NCBI GenBank assembly: GCA_964527995.1
Contig: CAZGRP010000021.1
Location: forward strand, 1 to 64,000
From: CAZGRP01 sp964527995
GTDB taxonomy: Bacteria > Zhuqueibacterota > Zhuqueibacteria > Oceanimicrobiales > CAZGRP01
DNA length: 64,000 bases
Reading direction: 5' to 3'
Each line of letters begins with the position of its first letter. Positions within the stretch are counted from its first letter, which is position 1. The notes below the pieces were generated by a model, which saw nothing but the letters and a program-made list of their open reading frames with translations, was not told the origin of the DNA and ran no database searches. Made by a program: the position numbers and the translations under genes. Shown one piece after another: positions 28,301 to 36,536 of the stretch.

Positions 28301-28743
28301 TTACCCACGGCAAACTCAAGACGGTTTTCTGACACGTGGCGGGGTACGGGCAGCGGCAGCAAGGCCGCATCCGGGGAAGCGACAACGACGACGTCACGAC
28401 CTTCAATGAGATGCTGCAAGGTTTCCAGCCGTTGTGACCGCGCCCCTGGATCGGACCCAGCCATCCCGCGTCCATGCCCAGCCTGGACAGGAAACCCCGC
28501 AACAACCTCCCGACCCAGCAGCACTTCCAGGTCTTCTCTCAGTTTTTCAGCTTCCTCGAAGTCGCTGGCAACACAGAGGAATTGGCCCAACGAGGACTCA
28601 AACAGGTGAGCGATGACGATGGCCGGGAGCGATCCGCAAAGGCCTTTCACGCTGACCACTGCACCGTCGCGTTGAAGGGCTTCCTGCAGACGCAGAGTCT
28701 TCGCACAGCCGGCGATTCTTTGCTTTAGAAGGTCCTTTATCAT
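25357..28743 (-). CDS. mfd: Transcription-repair coupling factor Mfd
   Basis: 1128 residues, normal for Mfd. An N-terminal UvrB-like module comes first, then the RNA-polymerase-interacting domain ('NVGDFVVHVDHGIGVYRGLE'). A SF2 translocase follows with Walker A 'CGDVGYGKTEVA', DEXQ box 'LLIIDEEQRFG', and helicase motif 'QLRGRVGRSDQKAYCYLL'. The TRCF C-terminal domain ends the protein. It removes RNA polymerase stalled at lesions and recruits UvrA. It lies 52 bases after murQ and 11 before the PpiC gene, an unusual place for mfd inside a run that starts with rpmH. Confidence 0.97.
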   Translation of the reverse strand: MIKDLLKQRIAGCAKTLRLQEALQRDGAVVSVKGLCGSLPAIVIAHLFESSLGQFLCVASDFEEAEKLREDLEVLLGREVVAGFPVQAGHGRGMAGSDPGARSQRLETLQHLIEGRDVVVVASPDAALLPLPVPRHVSENRLEFAVGKEIDFESAVTRLIDMGFTREQMVDFPGEMSVRGGLLDFFPFSRECPVRVEFFGDRVESIREFDPVTQRSRAPIDQVVVYPQNMDGQEEIPALSSQGFLLDYLREDAVIFLHHPDLIRAKFAPHGASASSRGWNAEEWHGYQEEEREIRGLRWQQFETAAKLHRSVWSYAFRVDEKELLDFGSREQEAFRGSLKMLRHRVEELTINPPESRRMDIFFLCETQGHAHRMSEIFADEGIESPHLHVGVCALHGGFVLPEVRLVVYTDHEFYGRIRRLRLPRRFRQGLSLRQLRSLNVGDFVVHVDHGIGVYRGLEKITVYGHERECLQIEYRGGDRVYVPLDRMDRVQKYSSREGMVPQLSKLGSPEWDRLKKRTKKRVQDIAKELIELYAARKAMQGHAFSSDTPWQRELEASFVHEETPDQLRAILEVKRDMESPKPMDRLVCGDVGYGKTEVAIRAAFKAVMDGKQVAMLVPTTVLAQQHYRNFCQRLAQFPVKVEMLSRFRTSAEQKQVVEGLRKGTVDIVIGTHRLLSKDVVFRNLGLLIIDEEQRFGVRHKERLKTLRATVDVLTLTATPIPRTLHMSLMGARDMSNIHTPPRNRLPIVTEVMPFNRDFIRQAILREVERGGQVYFVHNRVKSIDKVAGMLESLLPEVSFAVAHGQMTERELEHIMLDFIDQKYQVLVSTMIIESGLDIPNVNTILINRADKFGLAQLYQLRGRVGRSDQKAYCYLLIPPIEMLTPQAVKRLQTIEEFTELGSGFQIAMRDLEIRGAGNLLGAEQSGFIDALGFDLYCRILDEAVSELKREEEPEERPPLHKFIETKVDFDEDAYLPQDYVSIGSERVNLYRRLVEANSLETIHSIREELRDRFGRLPAPAEHLLFFVSFKLLAGQLGLERMRIGEREMVAYFAADVYADGEELSKEWLGSIVQRAPGPFEFVQDHGLGFRVELPEEAPYAYAINFLRELAGDRPVRTSADLRVVESV

Positions 28744-28795
28744 CGAAACCGAAGTTTGTCTCGCACAGATACGTCTAGCCCTTGAGCCTGCTTCT

Positions 28796-29710
28796 TCAAT
28801 CCGGTTGGATGGCTCGTCGAACGAAGCCGTCAGCTTTGATCAGGCGTTCCTTCGCCGTTTGAGCATCAACACCAGCCAGAATCATGACCAGAGCCGTTTT
28901 CACGTGCCCCCCGGCCTGAGACAGGACTCGCGATGCCGCGTCGTAATCGACACCCGTCACGATCATCACAGTCCGTTTTGAGCGCTCCTCCAGCTTCTTG
29001 GAGGTCATCTGGAGGTCGACCATCATGTTCTCGTAGACTTTGCCAAGGCGAATCATGGACGTGGTAGTGAGCATGTTGAGAACTAACTTTGTTGCCGTGC
29101 CGGCCTTCATCCGTGTCGAACCCATGATGACCTCCGGGCCGACGACCGGACAGATGGCGACGTCCACCGGAAGCGAGATTTTGCCGCGCGGGTTGCACGT
29201 CACGTAGATGGTTTTCGCACCGATCTCAATCGCCTTTTGCAGGGCACCGACAACATAAGGGGTGCGTCGGCTGGCTGCAATACCACAAAGCACATCCGCC
29301 ACACCAAATCCATGCGCCATTAAATCCCGAGCCCCCCATTCGGGACGGTCCTCCGCCCCCTCTTGAGACCGAACCAGAGCTTCGAAGCCGCCAGCAATGA
29401 TGCCTTGCACCATCTCGGGAGGGGTGCCAAAAGTTGGGGGGCATTCCGAAGCATCCAACACGCCCAGCCTGCCGCTGGTTCCAGCACCGATGTAGAAGAG
29501 TCGCCCTCCTTTTTTGAAAGCTGAAACGATGATGTCGACAGCTCTGGCAATGTAGGGAATCTCCTTTTCCACCGCCAGCGGAACCTTCTTATCTTCGGCG
29601 TTGATGATACGAAGGATTTCACTGGTAGACTCGCCGTCGATCTCTTTGGACGCTGGATTTCGTGCCTCGGTCACCAGATCTTTCAATTCGTCAAACACAT
29701 CGCGGCTCAC
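28796..29710 (-). CDS. murQ: N-acetylmuramic acid 6-phosphate etherase MurQ
   Basis: 304 residues: a SIS sugar-isomerase domain with the family signature 'YIGAGTSGRLGVLDASE' and the active-site region 'PEWGARDLMAHGFG'. A conserved 'GSTRMKAGTATKLVLNMLTT' follows, and a UBA-like tail ends the protein. MurQ cleaves the lactyl ether of MurNAc-6-phosphate to GlcNAc-6-phosphate and lactate, the step after AnmK in peptidoglycan recycling; anmK is at 52.8 kb. GTG start with GGGAGG about 8 bases upstream, overlapping the rsmG stop (GTGA). Confidence 0.96.
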   Translation of the reverse strand: MSRDVFDELKDLVTEARNPASKEIDGESTSEILRIINAEDKKVPLAVEKEIPYIARAVDIIVSAFKKGGRLFYIGAGTSGRLGVLDASECPPTFGTPPEMVQGIIAGGFEALVRSQEGAEDRPEWGARDLMAHGFGVADVLCGIAASRRTPYVVGALQKAIEIGAKTIYVTCNPRGKISLPVDVAICPVVGPEVIMGSTRMKAGTATKLVLNMLTTTSMIRLGKVYENMMVDLQMTSKKLEERSKRTVMIVTGVDYDAASRVLSQAGGHVKTALVMILAGVDAQTAKERLIKADGFVRRAIQPD

Positions 29711-30375
29711 GTTGAACCCTCCCGCTGTACGATGACAAGCTTTCGGTCTCTTCCGCTGAAGGGCGGTATGTCCGGAAAAGGCCTGACTGTGATCGTCAGA
29801 TCAGAGAACTGGCGCAGGCGGTCGAGCTCGCCCGACAGCTCTCCACCCTTGAACGCCAGCAAGCGCCCACCAGGGCACAACAGCGGCCGGCTCCATCGCC
29901 ACAACCGATCCAAAGGGGCTACCGCACGAGCCGTCACCCACGTATAGCGTTCTCGGAAGGCGGAGTCGCCGGCAAGTTCTTCCGCTCGCGCCCGCACGAC
30001 ATCGGTTTGTTCGAGCCGGAGCCGTCGCACCACATCGCGCAGAAACAGGACGCGGCGGCGCTGCGAATCAAGCAGACTCATGCACAGATCCGGGCGAAGG
30101 ATTTTCCATACCAGGCCGGGGAACCCGGCACCAGCTCCAAGGTCGAGAACCTCGGCCGCGGTCGGGATTTCCATCAACAAGAGCGGCATCGCCGATTCGC
30201 ACAAGTGGCGATCCGCCAGATGGATTTCATCCCGGTGGGAAATGAGATTCGTGCGGCGATTCCACTCCAGCAAGGTGTCGAGAAATGTGCCGAACGCAGC
30301 GGCTGTTGCTTCGGGAACCTCGATACCTTGCTGCTCGAGCCAGTCAATGAACCAGGCTACCTGGTCATCGACCAT
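29707..30375 (-). CDS. rsmG: 16S rRNA (guanine527-N7)-methyltransferase RsmG
   Basis: 222 residues with SAM-binding motif 'LDLGAGAGFPGLVWKI', 'LLDSQRRRVLFLRDVVR' and 'VTARAVAPLDRLWRWS', all typical of RsmG (GidB). It methylates G527 of 16S rRNA. The frame extends to a GTG at 30423 whose first codons are the parS palindrome read as Met-Phe-His-Val-Lys. I prefer the ATG at 30375, 11 bases inside the end of mnmG, although neither has a good ribosome-binding site. mnmG-rsmG order is conserved near origins of many bacteria, usually followed by parAB, which are missing here. Confidence 0.93.
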   Translation of the reverse strand: MVDDQVAWFIDWLEQQGIEVPEATAAAFGTFLDTLLEWNRRTNLISHRDEIHLADRHLCESAMPLLLMEIPTAAEVLDLGAGAGFPGLVWKILRPDLCMSLLDSQRRRVLFLRDVVRRLRLEQTDVVRARAEELAGDSAFRERYTWVTARAVAPLDRLWRWSRPLLCPGGRLLAFKGGELSGELDRLRQFSDLTITVRPFPDIPPFSGRDRKLVIVQREGST

Positions 30376-32302
30376 CGGCCGCCGTCTCTGCGCCGACAAA
30401 CGCGGTTGTTTCACGTGAAACACTCTGCTGATGTCGCTGGTGCAGGAAAACCAGCAGCACCGAGAGATCAGCCGGACTCACACCCGAGATCCTGGCCGCC
30501 TGTCCCAGCGAACGCGGCCGGATCTTGTCGAGCTTCTCGCGCGCTTCTTTTGATAGAGCCCGGAGCGAGTCATAATCCAGACCCCCAGGAATCCGTTTCG
30601 ATTCAAGCTTGCGCAATCGCTCTGCTTCGGCCTGCTGGCGGCGAATGAATCCGTCGTACTTGACTTCGATCTCCACCTGCTCGGCAACCTGACGCCAGAA
30701 AGAATCGCGTCGTTCCGAAAGACACTCCAACTTCGCCAGCCCATAAAGATCGTTCAGGGTCACTTCAGGCCGTTTGAGCAACTGGAACAACGTTACCGGT
30801 TCAGAGATGGGTGCAGACCCGCAGGCAGCCAGACGTTCGTTGACTTGCTCGGGCTGAACCCTACACCGCTTCAAACCTTCAAGGCTTTCGGCAATGGCAG
30901 CACGCTTTCTTTCCACTCGCCGATAGGCGGCATCCGGAACAAGACCGATTCGATGCCCGAGAGCCATAAGCCTCAAATCTGCATTGTCCTGCCTCAACAG
31001 CAGGCGGTATTCGGCGCGTGATGTGAACATGCGATACGGCTCGACAGTGCCCTTGGTGACCAGGTCGTCGATAAGAACGCCGATGTAGGCTTCGCAACGC
31101 TGCAACACCACGGCCTCTTCACCACGAATCTTGCACACCGCATTGATACCGGCGATCAGACCCTGACTGGCCGCCTCCTCGTAGCCGGTGGTCCCGTTGA
31201 TCTGGCCAGCGAAAAACAGATTCTCGATGCGTTTGGTTTCCAGACTCGGCAATAGTTGTGTTGGTGGGAAAAAATCGTATTCGACCGCGTATCCCAGTCT
31301 TGTCACCCTGGCGTTCTCCAGGCCCGGGATGGTGCGAATGGCTTTCAGCTGCACCTCCTCCGGCAGACTGGTGGAGAAGCCATTTACATAGTACTCCGTT
31401 GTGTTTCGACCCTCAGGTTCCAGGAAGATCTGATGCCGCGGTTTGTCAGCAAAACGAAAGATCTTGTCTTCGATCGAGGGGCAGTACCGCGGACCAACGC
31501 CCTGGATGCGCCCGGTGAACAGGGGGGAACGATCCAAGCCCGTGCGCAGAATAGCATGTGTCTCTTCTGTTGTGTAAGTCAGATGACAGGGAAGCTGCTC
31601 GACATCGAGACGCTCATGCCGGAACGAAAAGGGCAGCGGTTGCGCATCCCCGGGCTGCACAGCACACCTGGAGAAATCGATCGTGCGCCCATCAAGGCGA
31701 GGCGGAGTGCCGGTCTTCAGGCGACCGCTCTCGAAGCCAAGACTGACAAGACATTCGGTGAGCCCGCGAGACGCAAATTCTCCCGCCCTGCCGGCATCAT
31801 ACCGTACCAGGCCGATATGAATCGTGCCGTTCAAAAAGGTACCCGCCGTCAAGACGACCGCTCGAGCATCGATCACCGTGCCGTCGCTAAGGACGACGCC
31901 TGCGGCGCGCCTGCCCGTTACATGTACGCCCACTACGGCGGCCGCGAGCAAGTCAAGCCCTTGCTGCTGCTTGCATGCTCTCTGGACTCGCTGGGCGTAG
32001 GCCAGTCGATCGCACTGCGCCCGTGGCGACCACACCGCCGGCCCCTTGGAGCGATTGAGCATCCGGAACTGGATGCCGGCATCGTCTGTGGCCAGAGCCA
32101 TCTCGCCCCCGAGCGCATCAATCTCCCGGACAAGCTGACCCTTGGCCAGGCCGCCGATTGCTGGATTGCACGACATCTGACCAATCTTCGAAATGTCCAT
32201 CGTCACCAGAAGCGTGCATGCACCCAGACGAGCGGCCGCCAGTGCGGCCTCGCTTCCGGCATGCCCTCCACCGACAACGACCACGTCGTAAGACGACTTC
32301 AC
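30365..32302 (-). CDS. mnmG: tRNA uridine 5-carboxymethylaminomethyl modification enzyme MnmG (GidA)
   Basis: 645 residues, full length. N-terminal FAD-binding Rossmann motif 'VVVVGGGHAGSEAALAAAR', 'SCNPAIGGLAKGQLVREID', the 'GRYDAGRAGE'-like region seen here as 'VRYDAGRAGEFAS', and the C-terminal helical domain that contacts tRNA and MnmE. With MnmE it forms the complex adding cmnm to the wobble U of several tRNAs. It sits 44 bases after mnmE, with a parS palindrome in that gap and a second in its own 3' end. Confidence 0.97.
   Translation of the reverse strand: MKSSYDVVVVGGGHAGSEAALAAARLGACTLLVTMDISKIGQMSCNPAIGGLAKGQLVREIDALGGEMALATDDAGIQFRMLNRSKGPAVWSPRAQCDRLAYAQRVQRACKQQQGLDLLAAAVVGVHVTGRRAAGVVLSDGTVIDARAVVLTAGTFLNGTIHIGLVRYDAGRAGEFASRGLTECLVSLGFESGRLKTGTPPRLDGRTIDFSRCAVQPGDAQPLPFSFRHERLDVEQLPCHLTYTTEETHAILRTGLDRSPLFTGRIQGVGPRYCPSIEDKIFRFADKPRHQIFLEPEGRNTTEYYVNGFSTSLPEEVQLKAIRTIPGLENARVTRLGYAVEYDFFPPTQLLPSLETKRIENLFFAGQINGTTGYEEAASQGLIAGINAVCKIRGEEAVVLQRCEAYIGVLIDDLVTKGTVEPYRMFTSRAEYRLLLRQDNADLRLMALGHRIGLVPDAAYRRVERKRAAIAESLEGLKRCRVQPEQVNERLAACGSAPISEPVTLFQLLKRPEVTLNDLYGLAKLECLSERRDSFWRQVAEQVEIEVKYDGFIRRQQAEAERLRKLESKRIPGGLDYDSLRALSKEAREKLDKIRPRSLGQAARISGVSPADLSVLLVFLHQRHQQSVSRETTAFVGAETAADGR
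30407..30422. promoter_or_regulatory. parS centromere site 1 (TGTTTCACGTGAAACA)
   Basis: A perfect 16-base palindrome identical to the bacterial parS consensus bound by ParB. It is located in the mnmG 3' end, about 6.4 kb from the dnaA start. It would seed the ParB complex for chromosome segregation. Confidence 0.9.
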
Positions 32303-32323
32303 CGCCGGAGTTCTCCTTGTCCG

Positions 32324-32339
32324 TGTTTCACGTGAAACA
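32324..32339. promoter_or_regulatory. parS centromere site 2 (TGTTTCACGTGAAACA)
   Basis: The second perfect copy of the parS consensus, in the 44-base gap between mnmE and mnmG. The two sites are 1.9 kb apart and flank mnmG. I found no third copy in the window. Confidence 0.9.
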
Positions 32340-32346
32340 GTACCAT

Positions 32347-33756
32347 CTATTTCCCAATACAGAATCGGGAGAAAATGTGATCCAGGATGTCCTCGACACC
32401 GACGACGCCAATTATCTCTCCCAGATGATCCAGAGCAGTATGGAGGTCCACAGCAATAAACTCACCCGAAAGGCCTTGCTCGAAGGACGAGATGGCTCGC
32501 TCCAGCGCGGCAGCCGACTCGTCAAGAGCAATTCTGTGCCGTTCGTCGACGACAACCACGTCGTCCCTCGCCAACTCTTTACCCATCACGCTGCGCACCA
32601 ACTCCGCCTCCAGATGCTCGAACCCGAGCAGTTCCGTAGCTGAGATGGCCACCACCGGCCACTGATTTATTCTTCGTCTCACTCTGGCGAGGACACCGTT
32701 GTCTTCCAATAGATCGATTTTATTCACCACCACCAGAATCGAAGGGTCGACCGCCGACTCGGCTCGGAGCTGGCTCAGTCTGGAGACGATGTCCGCATCG
32801 ATCCCCTTCTCTCCCTCTGATGCATCGACAACCCAGACCACCAGATCGGCAGCGGACAACGACGCCTCGGTGCGGCGGACACCCTCGGCCTCCACTGGGT
32901 CGGTGGTCGGATGGATTCCAGCCGTATCAACAAGACGGAAAAGCACACCGCGAATATCCACCTGCTCTTCCAGAGTGTCCCGCGTCGTGCCCGGCACCGG
33001 GGTGACGATGGCCCGCTCCTGTCGCAGTAGAGCGTTCAGCAGACTTGACTTTCCCACGTTGGGTCTGCCAATGATGACGGTGCGAGCACCCTCCCGAAGA
33101 ATCCGGCCCCGGCGGTAACTTGCGACCAAGCCCCGAATTTCCTCCAGACTTTGCTCGAGCAGTGCCCCAAGTGTGGCACTCTCCACAACAGAGATGTCTT
33201 CCTCGGAGAAATCAAGCTGCAGTTCCACCAGCGAGCACAGCTCGATTAACTTATTCCTCAAGACAGAAACGCGCCTGGAAAGAGCGCCCTGCAGCTGAGC
33301 GCCACACACCTGCATTGCCGACGCCGTCTTGGCAGCAATCAAGTCCGCAACGGCTTCAGCCTGTGAAAGGTCGAGGCGACCGTTCAAGAATGCCCGCCGG
33401 GTAAACTCTCCGGGCTCAGCTAAACGGGCGCCGGCATCGATCAGAAGCTGCAAGATCCGGTGGCTCAGATAGAATCCCCCGTGACAACTAAACTCGACGA
33501 CGTCCTCACCGGTGTACGACTTCGGGCACCGAAAAACCGTAGCCAGTACCTGATCAACAAAGCCGCCCTTTCCAGCCGCCGGGTCGACGATTCGGCCCAG
33601 GTAGACCTTCCACGCCTCGGCCTTACTCAGCTTCACTCTTCCCCGGAAAACCCTGTCGGCGATTCCAACTGCTTGCGGCCCGCTCATTCTGACTACTGCG
33701 ATTGCAGCTTTACCTGGGGCTGTGGCAATTGCGGCAATTGTATCCCCTTCCTTCAT
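32347..33756 (-). CDS. mnmE: tRNA modification GTPase MnmE (TrmE)
   Basis: 469 residues from the ATG at 33756 (GAGGG 7 bases upstream). The N-terminal folate-binding domain begins 'DTIAAIATAPGKAAIAVVRM'. Helical domains flank a GTPase domain with G1 'GRPNVGKSSLLN', G3 'DTAG' and G4 'NKID'. The C-terminal 'FCIGK' carries the conserved catalytic Cys of the CxGK motif. Partner of MnmG in wobble-uridine modification. A terminator from yidC lies just upstream, so expression may depend partly on read-through. Confidence 0.96.
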   Translation of the reverse strand: MKEGDTIAAIATAPGKAAIAVVRMSGPQAVGIADRVFRGRVKLSKAEAWKVYLGRIVDPAAGKGGFVDQVLATVFRCPKSYTGEDVVEFSCHGGFYLSHRILQLLIDAGARLAEPGEFTRRAFLNGRLDLSQAEAVADLIAAKTASAMQVCGAQLQGALSRRVSVLRNKLIELCSLVELQLDFSEEDISVVESATLGALLEQSLEEIRGLVASYRRGRILREGARTVIIGRPNVGKSSLLNALLRQERAIVTPVPGTTRDTLEEQVDIRGVLFRLVDTAGIHPTTDPVEAEGVRRTEASLSAADLVVWVVDASEGEKGIDADIVSRLSQLRAESAVDPSILVVVNKIDLLEDNGVLARVRRRINQWPVVAISATELLGFEHLEAELVRSVMGKELARDDVVVVDERHRIALDESAAALERAISSFEQGLSGEFIAVDLHTALDHLGEIIGVVGVEDILDHIFSRFCIGK

Positions 33757-33770
33757 TCCTCTACCCTCAG

Positions 33771-33803
33771 AAAAAAACAGCCCTACCTCCACAGAGCAGG
33801 GCT
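33771..33803 (-). terminator. Terminator-like hairpin between yidC and mnmE
   Basis: Minus strand: AGCCCT (33803-33798) pairs with AGGGCT (33784-33779) around a 13-base loop that can pair partly, then seven T (33777-33771). It lies about 40 bases after the yidC stop and 15 before the mnmE start, so it may separate rpmH-yidC from the mnmE run or act as an attenuator. Confidence 0.6.
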
Positions 33804-33845
33804 ACTTTTCTGAACGCCACCGATGGACTGCCTACGCTTCCCTTT

Positions 33846-35648
33846 CTACCTCCTGGCACCGATCGTCTTCTGACGCTGCTTCTTGACGCGACCGCCATCC
33901 TTCACCGGAGCAGCAGGCTTTTCTGTATCCTTGATCATCTTCTGTTGAACAATCGTAAAGGCATTAAAAACTGTGTAGTAGAGTGTCAAACCGGATGGAA
34001 AATTGTTAAATAAGAAGGTAAACAGGATCGGCATCATGTAGACCATTGCCTTCTGCTTCGGATCCTGCATGGTCATTTTTTGCTGCCACAACATCGTCAG
34101 GCCCATCACAATGGGCAACACATTCACATTATTCCCATAAAACGGCAGGGTGAACGGCAGGTGCGCAATCGTGTCTGGCGCCGAAAGGTCCGTAATCCAA
34201 GCAACGAAGCCGGCTCCTCGCAACTCGATGGTCGACTGGAAGACGATAAACAACGCATAGAGCAAGGGCATTTGCAGCAGCGTCGGCAGGCAACCGCCAA
34301 GAGGATTTACGCCGTGTTCCTTGTACAGCTTCATCGTCTCCCGATTCAGGCGCTGCGGGTCTTTGGCATATTTCTCCTTCAGCTCGGCCATCTTCGGCTG
34401 GAGCTGCTGCATCCGCTTCATCGATTGATAGCTCTTCCTGGTCAACGGGTATACCACGATCTTGATCATGAGCGAGAAGAGAATCAGAACCACCCCGTAG
34501 TTCGGGATCACTTTGTGAAGCGCCTGCAAAGACAGGAGTACAGCAATGCTGATTGGACGGATGATGCGCCAGCCGAAATTCATCATTTGCTCAAGGCCAG
34601 CGTGGTACTTCTTGACGATCCTGTAGTCAAGAGGCCCGAGGTAGACCGTGAAGGAGTCAACCACGGCATTCTTCCGAACCAGAGGCATTTCCAGACCCAG
34701 CTCATAGGCCCGCAGCATCTGCCCTCCCGGAAGCTCCTTCTCGTGACCGGCGATCTGGGCCCCGACTGCCTCTCTGCTCCGCGGAATCAGAGCAACTGCG
34801 AAATACTTCGTTCTCGCCGCTGCCCACAAAACCGGATGGGTCACCGGCTTGGTCTTCCCAACGCTCTGCGAGATCAGGTCACCCTTGGTCAAGACGTATG
34901 CCTTCGCATAGCGCATGTCATGATTGATGTCTCGCTCAGTGGGCAACAGACCTGATTCCCACTTCACTATGTATTTGAAATCCCTAACGATGTCACCAAA
35001 TTTGTACAGACGTACTTCCAGATCGAAGGAATACTTATCGTTCCAAAACACCATCCGTTTTTCTACGACTCGGCCTTCGCCCAGATCAAGCCGGAATGCA
35101 AGCTCACCCCTGTCGCGGGATGCGTCGAGAATCAACCCTGTGGTATCGGCCTGGAATGGTAACAGCTCCGTGTCGATGGTGTCTGCGAATGTGGGAATCA
35201 CGATCGCAAGGTTGCCGCTCTGGTTCTCGTCCGAGGCGATGAGTTGTACCAGCGTGCTGTCAAAACGCTCATATTTCTTCAGAGTCCACTCGCGAAGCAC
35301 GGCACCCCGTGTGTTGAAGACAGCATGGTACAAGTCCGTTTCCACAACAATGGGCTTCCCCTCTTTCACTGCCTTCTCAACATACGGCTTCGGGACACTG
35401 GGCTCTTGAGTCTCCTGCTGCTGACCGACGAGTGTTTCCTGGGGAGCCGCCTGTTCTTCGCTCTCGTTCGTCCTTACTGTGGTATCTGGTCCGAATGGGG
35501 AAGACGTCGTGTCTGTTTCGGTTCGCTCTACCACAGACCCCGACTGATCGGACGGCAGAATCAGACGCTGATACCACTGCGAACTGGCAATCAGCAAGAC
35601 CACTCCGATCAGGACAAACGCCAAAATTGTTCTCTTATCGAATTCCAT
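33846..35648 (-). CDS. yidC: Membrane protein insertase YidC
   Basis: 600 residues: TM1 (about 7-26), a large periplasmic beta-domain (about 75-350) as in Gram-negative YidC, then the conserved five-helix insertase core. The core holds 'NYGVVLILFSLMIKIVVYPL', 'MQQLQPKMAELKEKYAKDPQ' and 'LGGCLPTLLQMPLLYALFIV'. A basic C-terminal tail contacts ribosomes. The long periplasmic domain supports a two-membrane cell. It inserts inner-membrane proteins alone or with SecYEG. AGAGGT precedes the ATG; it begins 6 bases after yidD, in the classic rpmH-rnpA-yidD-yidC order. Confidence 0.97.
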   Translation of the reverse strand: MEFDKRTILAFVLIGVVLLIASSQWYQRLILPSDQSGSVVERTETDTTSSPFGPDTTVRTNESEEQAAPQETLVGQQQETQEPSVPKPYVEKAVKEGKPIVVETDLYHAVFNTRGAVLREWTLKKYERFDSTLVQLIASDENQSGNLAIVIPTFADTIDTELLPFQADTTGLILDASRDRGELAFRLDLGEGRVVEKRMVFWNDKYSFDLEVRLYKFGDIVRDFKYIVKWESGLLPTERDINHDMRYAKAYVLTKGDLISQSVGKTKPVTHPVLWAAARTKYFAVALIPRSREAVGAQIAGHEKELPGGQMLRAYELGLEMPLVRKNAVVDSFTVYLGPLDYRIVKKYHAGLEQMMNFGWRIIRPISIAVLLSLQALHKVIPNYGVVLILFSLMIKIVVYPLTRKSYQSMKRMQQLQPKMAELKEKYAKDPQRLNRETMKLYKEHGVNPLGGCLPTLLQMPLLYALFIVFQSTIELRGAGFVAWITDLSAPDTIAHLPFTLPFYGNNVNVLPIVMGLTMLWQQKMTMQDPKQKAMVYMMPILFTFLFNNFPSGLTLYYTVFNAFTIVQQKMIKDTEKPAAPVKDGGRVKKQRQKTIGARR

Positions 35649-35654
35649 ACCTCT

Positions 35655-35882
35655 TTACCTAACCGGATCGTACCCGCCTTCGTGGAAGGGATGACAGCGG
35701 GAGATCCTCCTGAGTCCCAGCCAGCCGCCCTTCAAAAGCCCATATTTTCCAATAGCTTCTATCGTGTACTGGGAGCAAGTTGGATAATACCGGCAAGACG
35801 GCGGCAAGATCGGGGAAACGACCAATTGATAAATGCGGATTAGAGAAATTGCGAATTGTCTAGCAATTTTTGCCACTTTCAT
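35655..35882 (-). CDS. yidD: Membrane protein insertion efficiency factor YidD
   Basis: 75 residues. The signature 'PSCRYYPTCSQYTIEAI' with its three cysteines and the C-terminal 'RRISRCHPFHEGGYDPV' are intact, and an amphipathic N-terminal helix is present. The ATG at 35882 follows the rnpA stop by one base. The frame extends upstream to 35987 inside rnpA but those residues have no family match. Small membrane-peripheral protein that helps YidC-dependent insertion. Confidence 0.95.
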   Translation of the reverse strand: MKVAKIARQFAISLIRIYQLVVSPILPPSCRYYPTCSQYTIEAIGKYGLLKGGWLGLRRISRCHPFHEGGYDPVR

Positions 35883-35883
35883 C

Positions 35884-36219
35884 CTATATTTTCTGCACCA
35901 AACTGCAGAAATCCTTTTGAAGCTCATCGAACGGTGCTTTTTCCGTCTCTTCTCTACCGAAAAGCACGACCCACATGGGCCTAGCAATAACCTGCTTATT
36001 CAAGCGGTACACTTCGCGAAGCCGCCGGCGGATCCGATTGCGGCGGGCAGCTCCTTTTACTCGACCTGACACAGCAAACGCAACTTTTGTTTCGGGTGCT
36101 GGCAAATACAGACACGAAATATACCTGCCGCGCCGAAAGTGCCCCGAACTAAAAAGCCGCTGAAACGGCTTTCTCCCTCGAAGGATCTCCTCCTTCCGTA
36201 GTGACCTCCGGCCACTCAA
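35884..36219 (-). CDS. rnpA: Ribonuclease P protein component
   Basis: 111 residues, with the RNR motif region 'GRVKGAARRNRIRRRLREVY' that contacts RNase P RNA and pre-tRNA leader, and 'FAVSGRV' before it. Binds the catalytic RNA (rnpB, not in this window) in tRNA 5' maturation. It starts 3 bases after rpmH, in the usual order next to the origin. Confidence 0.95.
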   Translation of the reverse strand: MSGRRSLRKEEILRGRKPFQRLFSSGHFRRGRYISCLYLPAPETKVAFAVSGRVKGAARRNRIRRRLREVYRLNKQVIARPMWVVLFGREETEKAPFDELQKDFCSLVQKI

Positions 36220-36222
36220 ATC

Positions 36223-36366
36223 CTAGCCATCGCTTACACTGAGTCTCTGCCGACCTTTGGCCCGCCTTCTTTTGAGCACCAAACGTCCGGCCTTCGTCCT
36301 CATGCGAGCCCGAAACCCATGTTTGTTCTTGCGCTTGCGGTTATGCGGCTGGTATGTTCTTTTCAT
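36223..36366 (-). CDS. rpmH: Ribosomal protein L34
   Basis: 47 residues, too short for many gene lists: begins 'MKRTYQPHNRKRKNKHGFRA' and continues with the L34 'RMRTKAGRLVLKRRRAKGR' core, about half Lys/Arg. AGGAGA lies 8 bases before the ATG. It is the first gene on the left arm, divergent from dnaA across the origin, and precedes rnpA by 3 bases. Confidence 0.96.
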   Translation of the reverse strand: MKRTYQPHNRKRKNKHGFRARMRTKAGRLVLKRRRAKGRQRLSVSDG

Positions 36367-36438
36367 CTTTGCTATCTCCTCTTGCGCTCGAGCCTTAGAA
36401 CAGGCGCTTGCCGAGATTCCCTACTAGCCAAACCATCG

Positions 36439-36467
36439 AATTTAACCACACCCTCCCAAAAAATCAA
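36439..36467 (-). promoter_or_regulatory. Candidate promoter for rpmH-rnpA-yidD-yidC
   Basis: Minus strand: TTGATT (36467-36462), 17 bases, TAAATT (36444-36439), about 70 bases before the rpmH ATG. Boxes are moderate matches to the sigma-70 consensus, with correct spacing. Confidence 0.5.
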
Positions 36468-36536
36468 GCGCTTTCCAACCGCTCACCATTCCGCTTACTT
36501 CTTTTTCCCCTTGATTCTACCCCATCATTTGCTAAA

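Noticed and set aside
30376..30423. GTG start of rsmG reading through the parS site (Met-Phe-His-Val-Lys)
   Set aside because: The palindrome fits parS exactly and the GTG has no good ribosome-binding site; the ATG at 30375 is preferred, though the GTG is not excluded.
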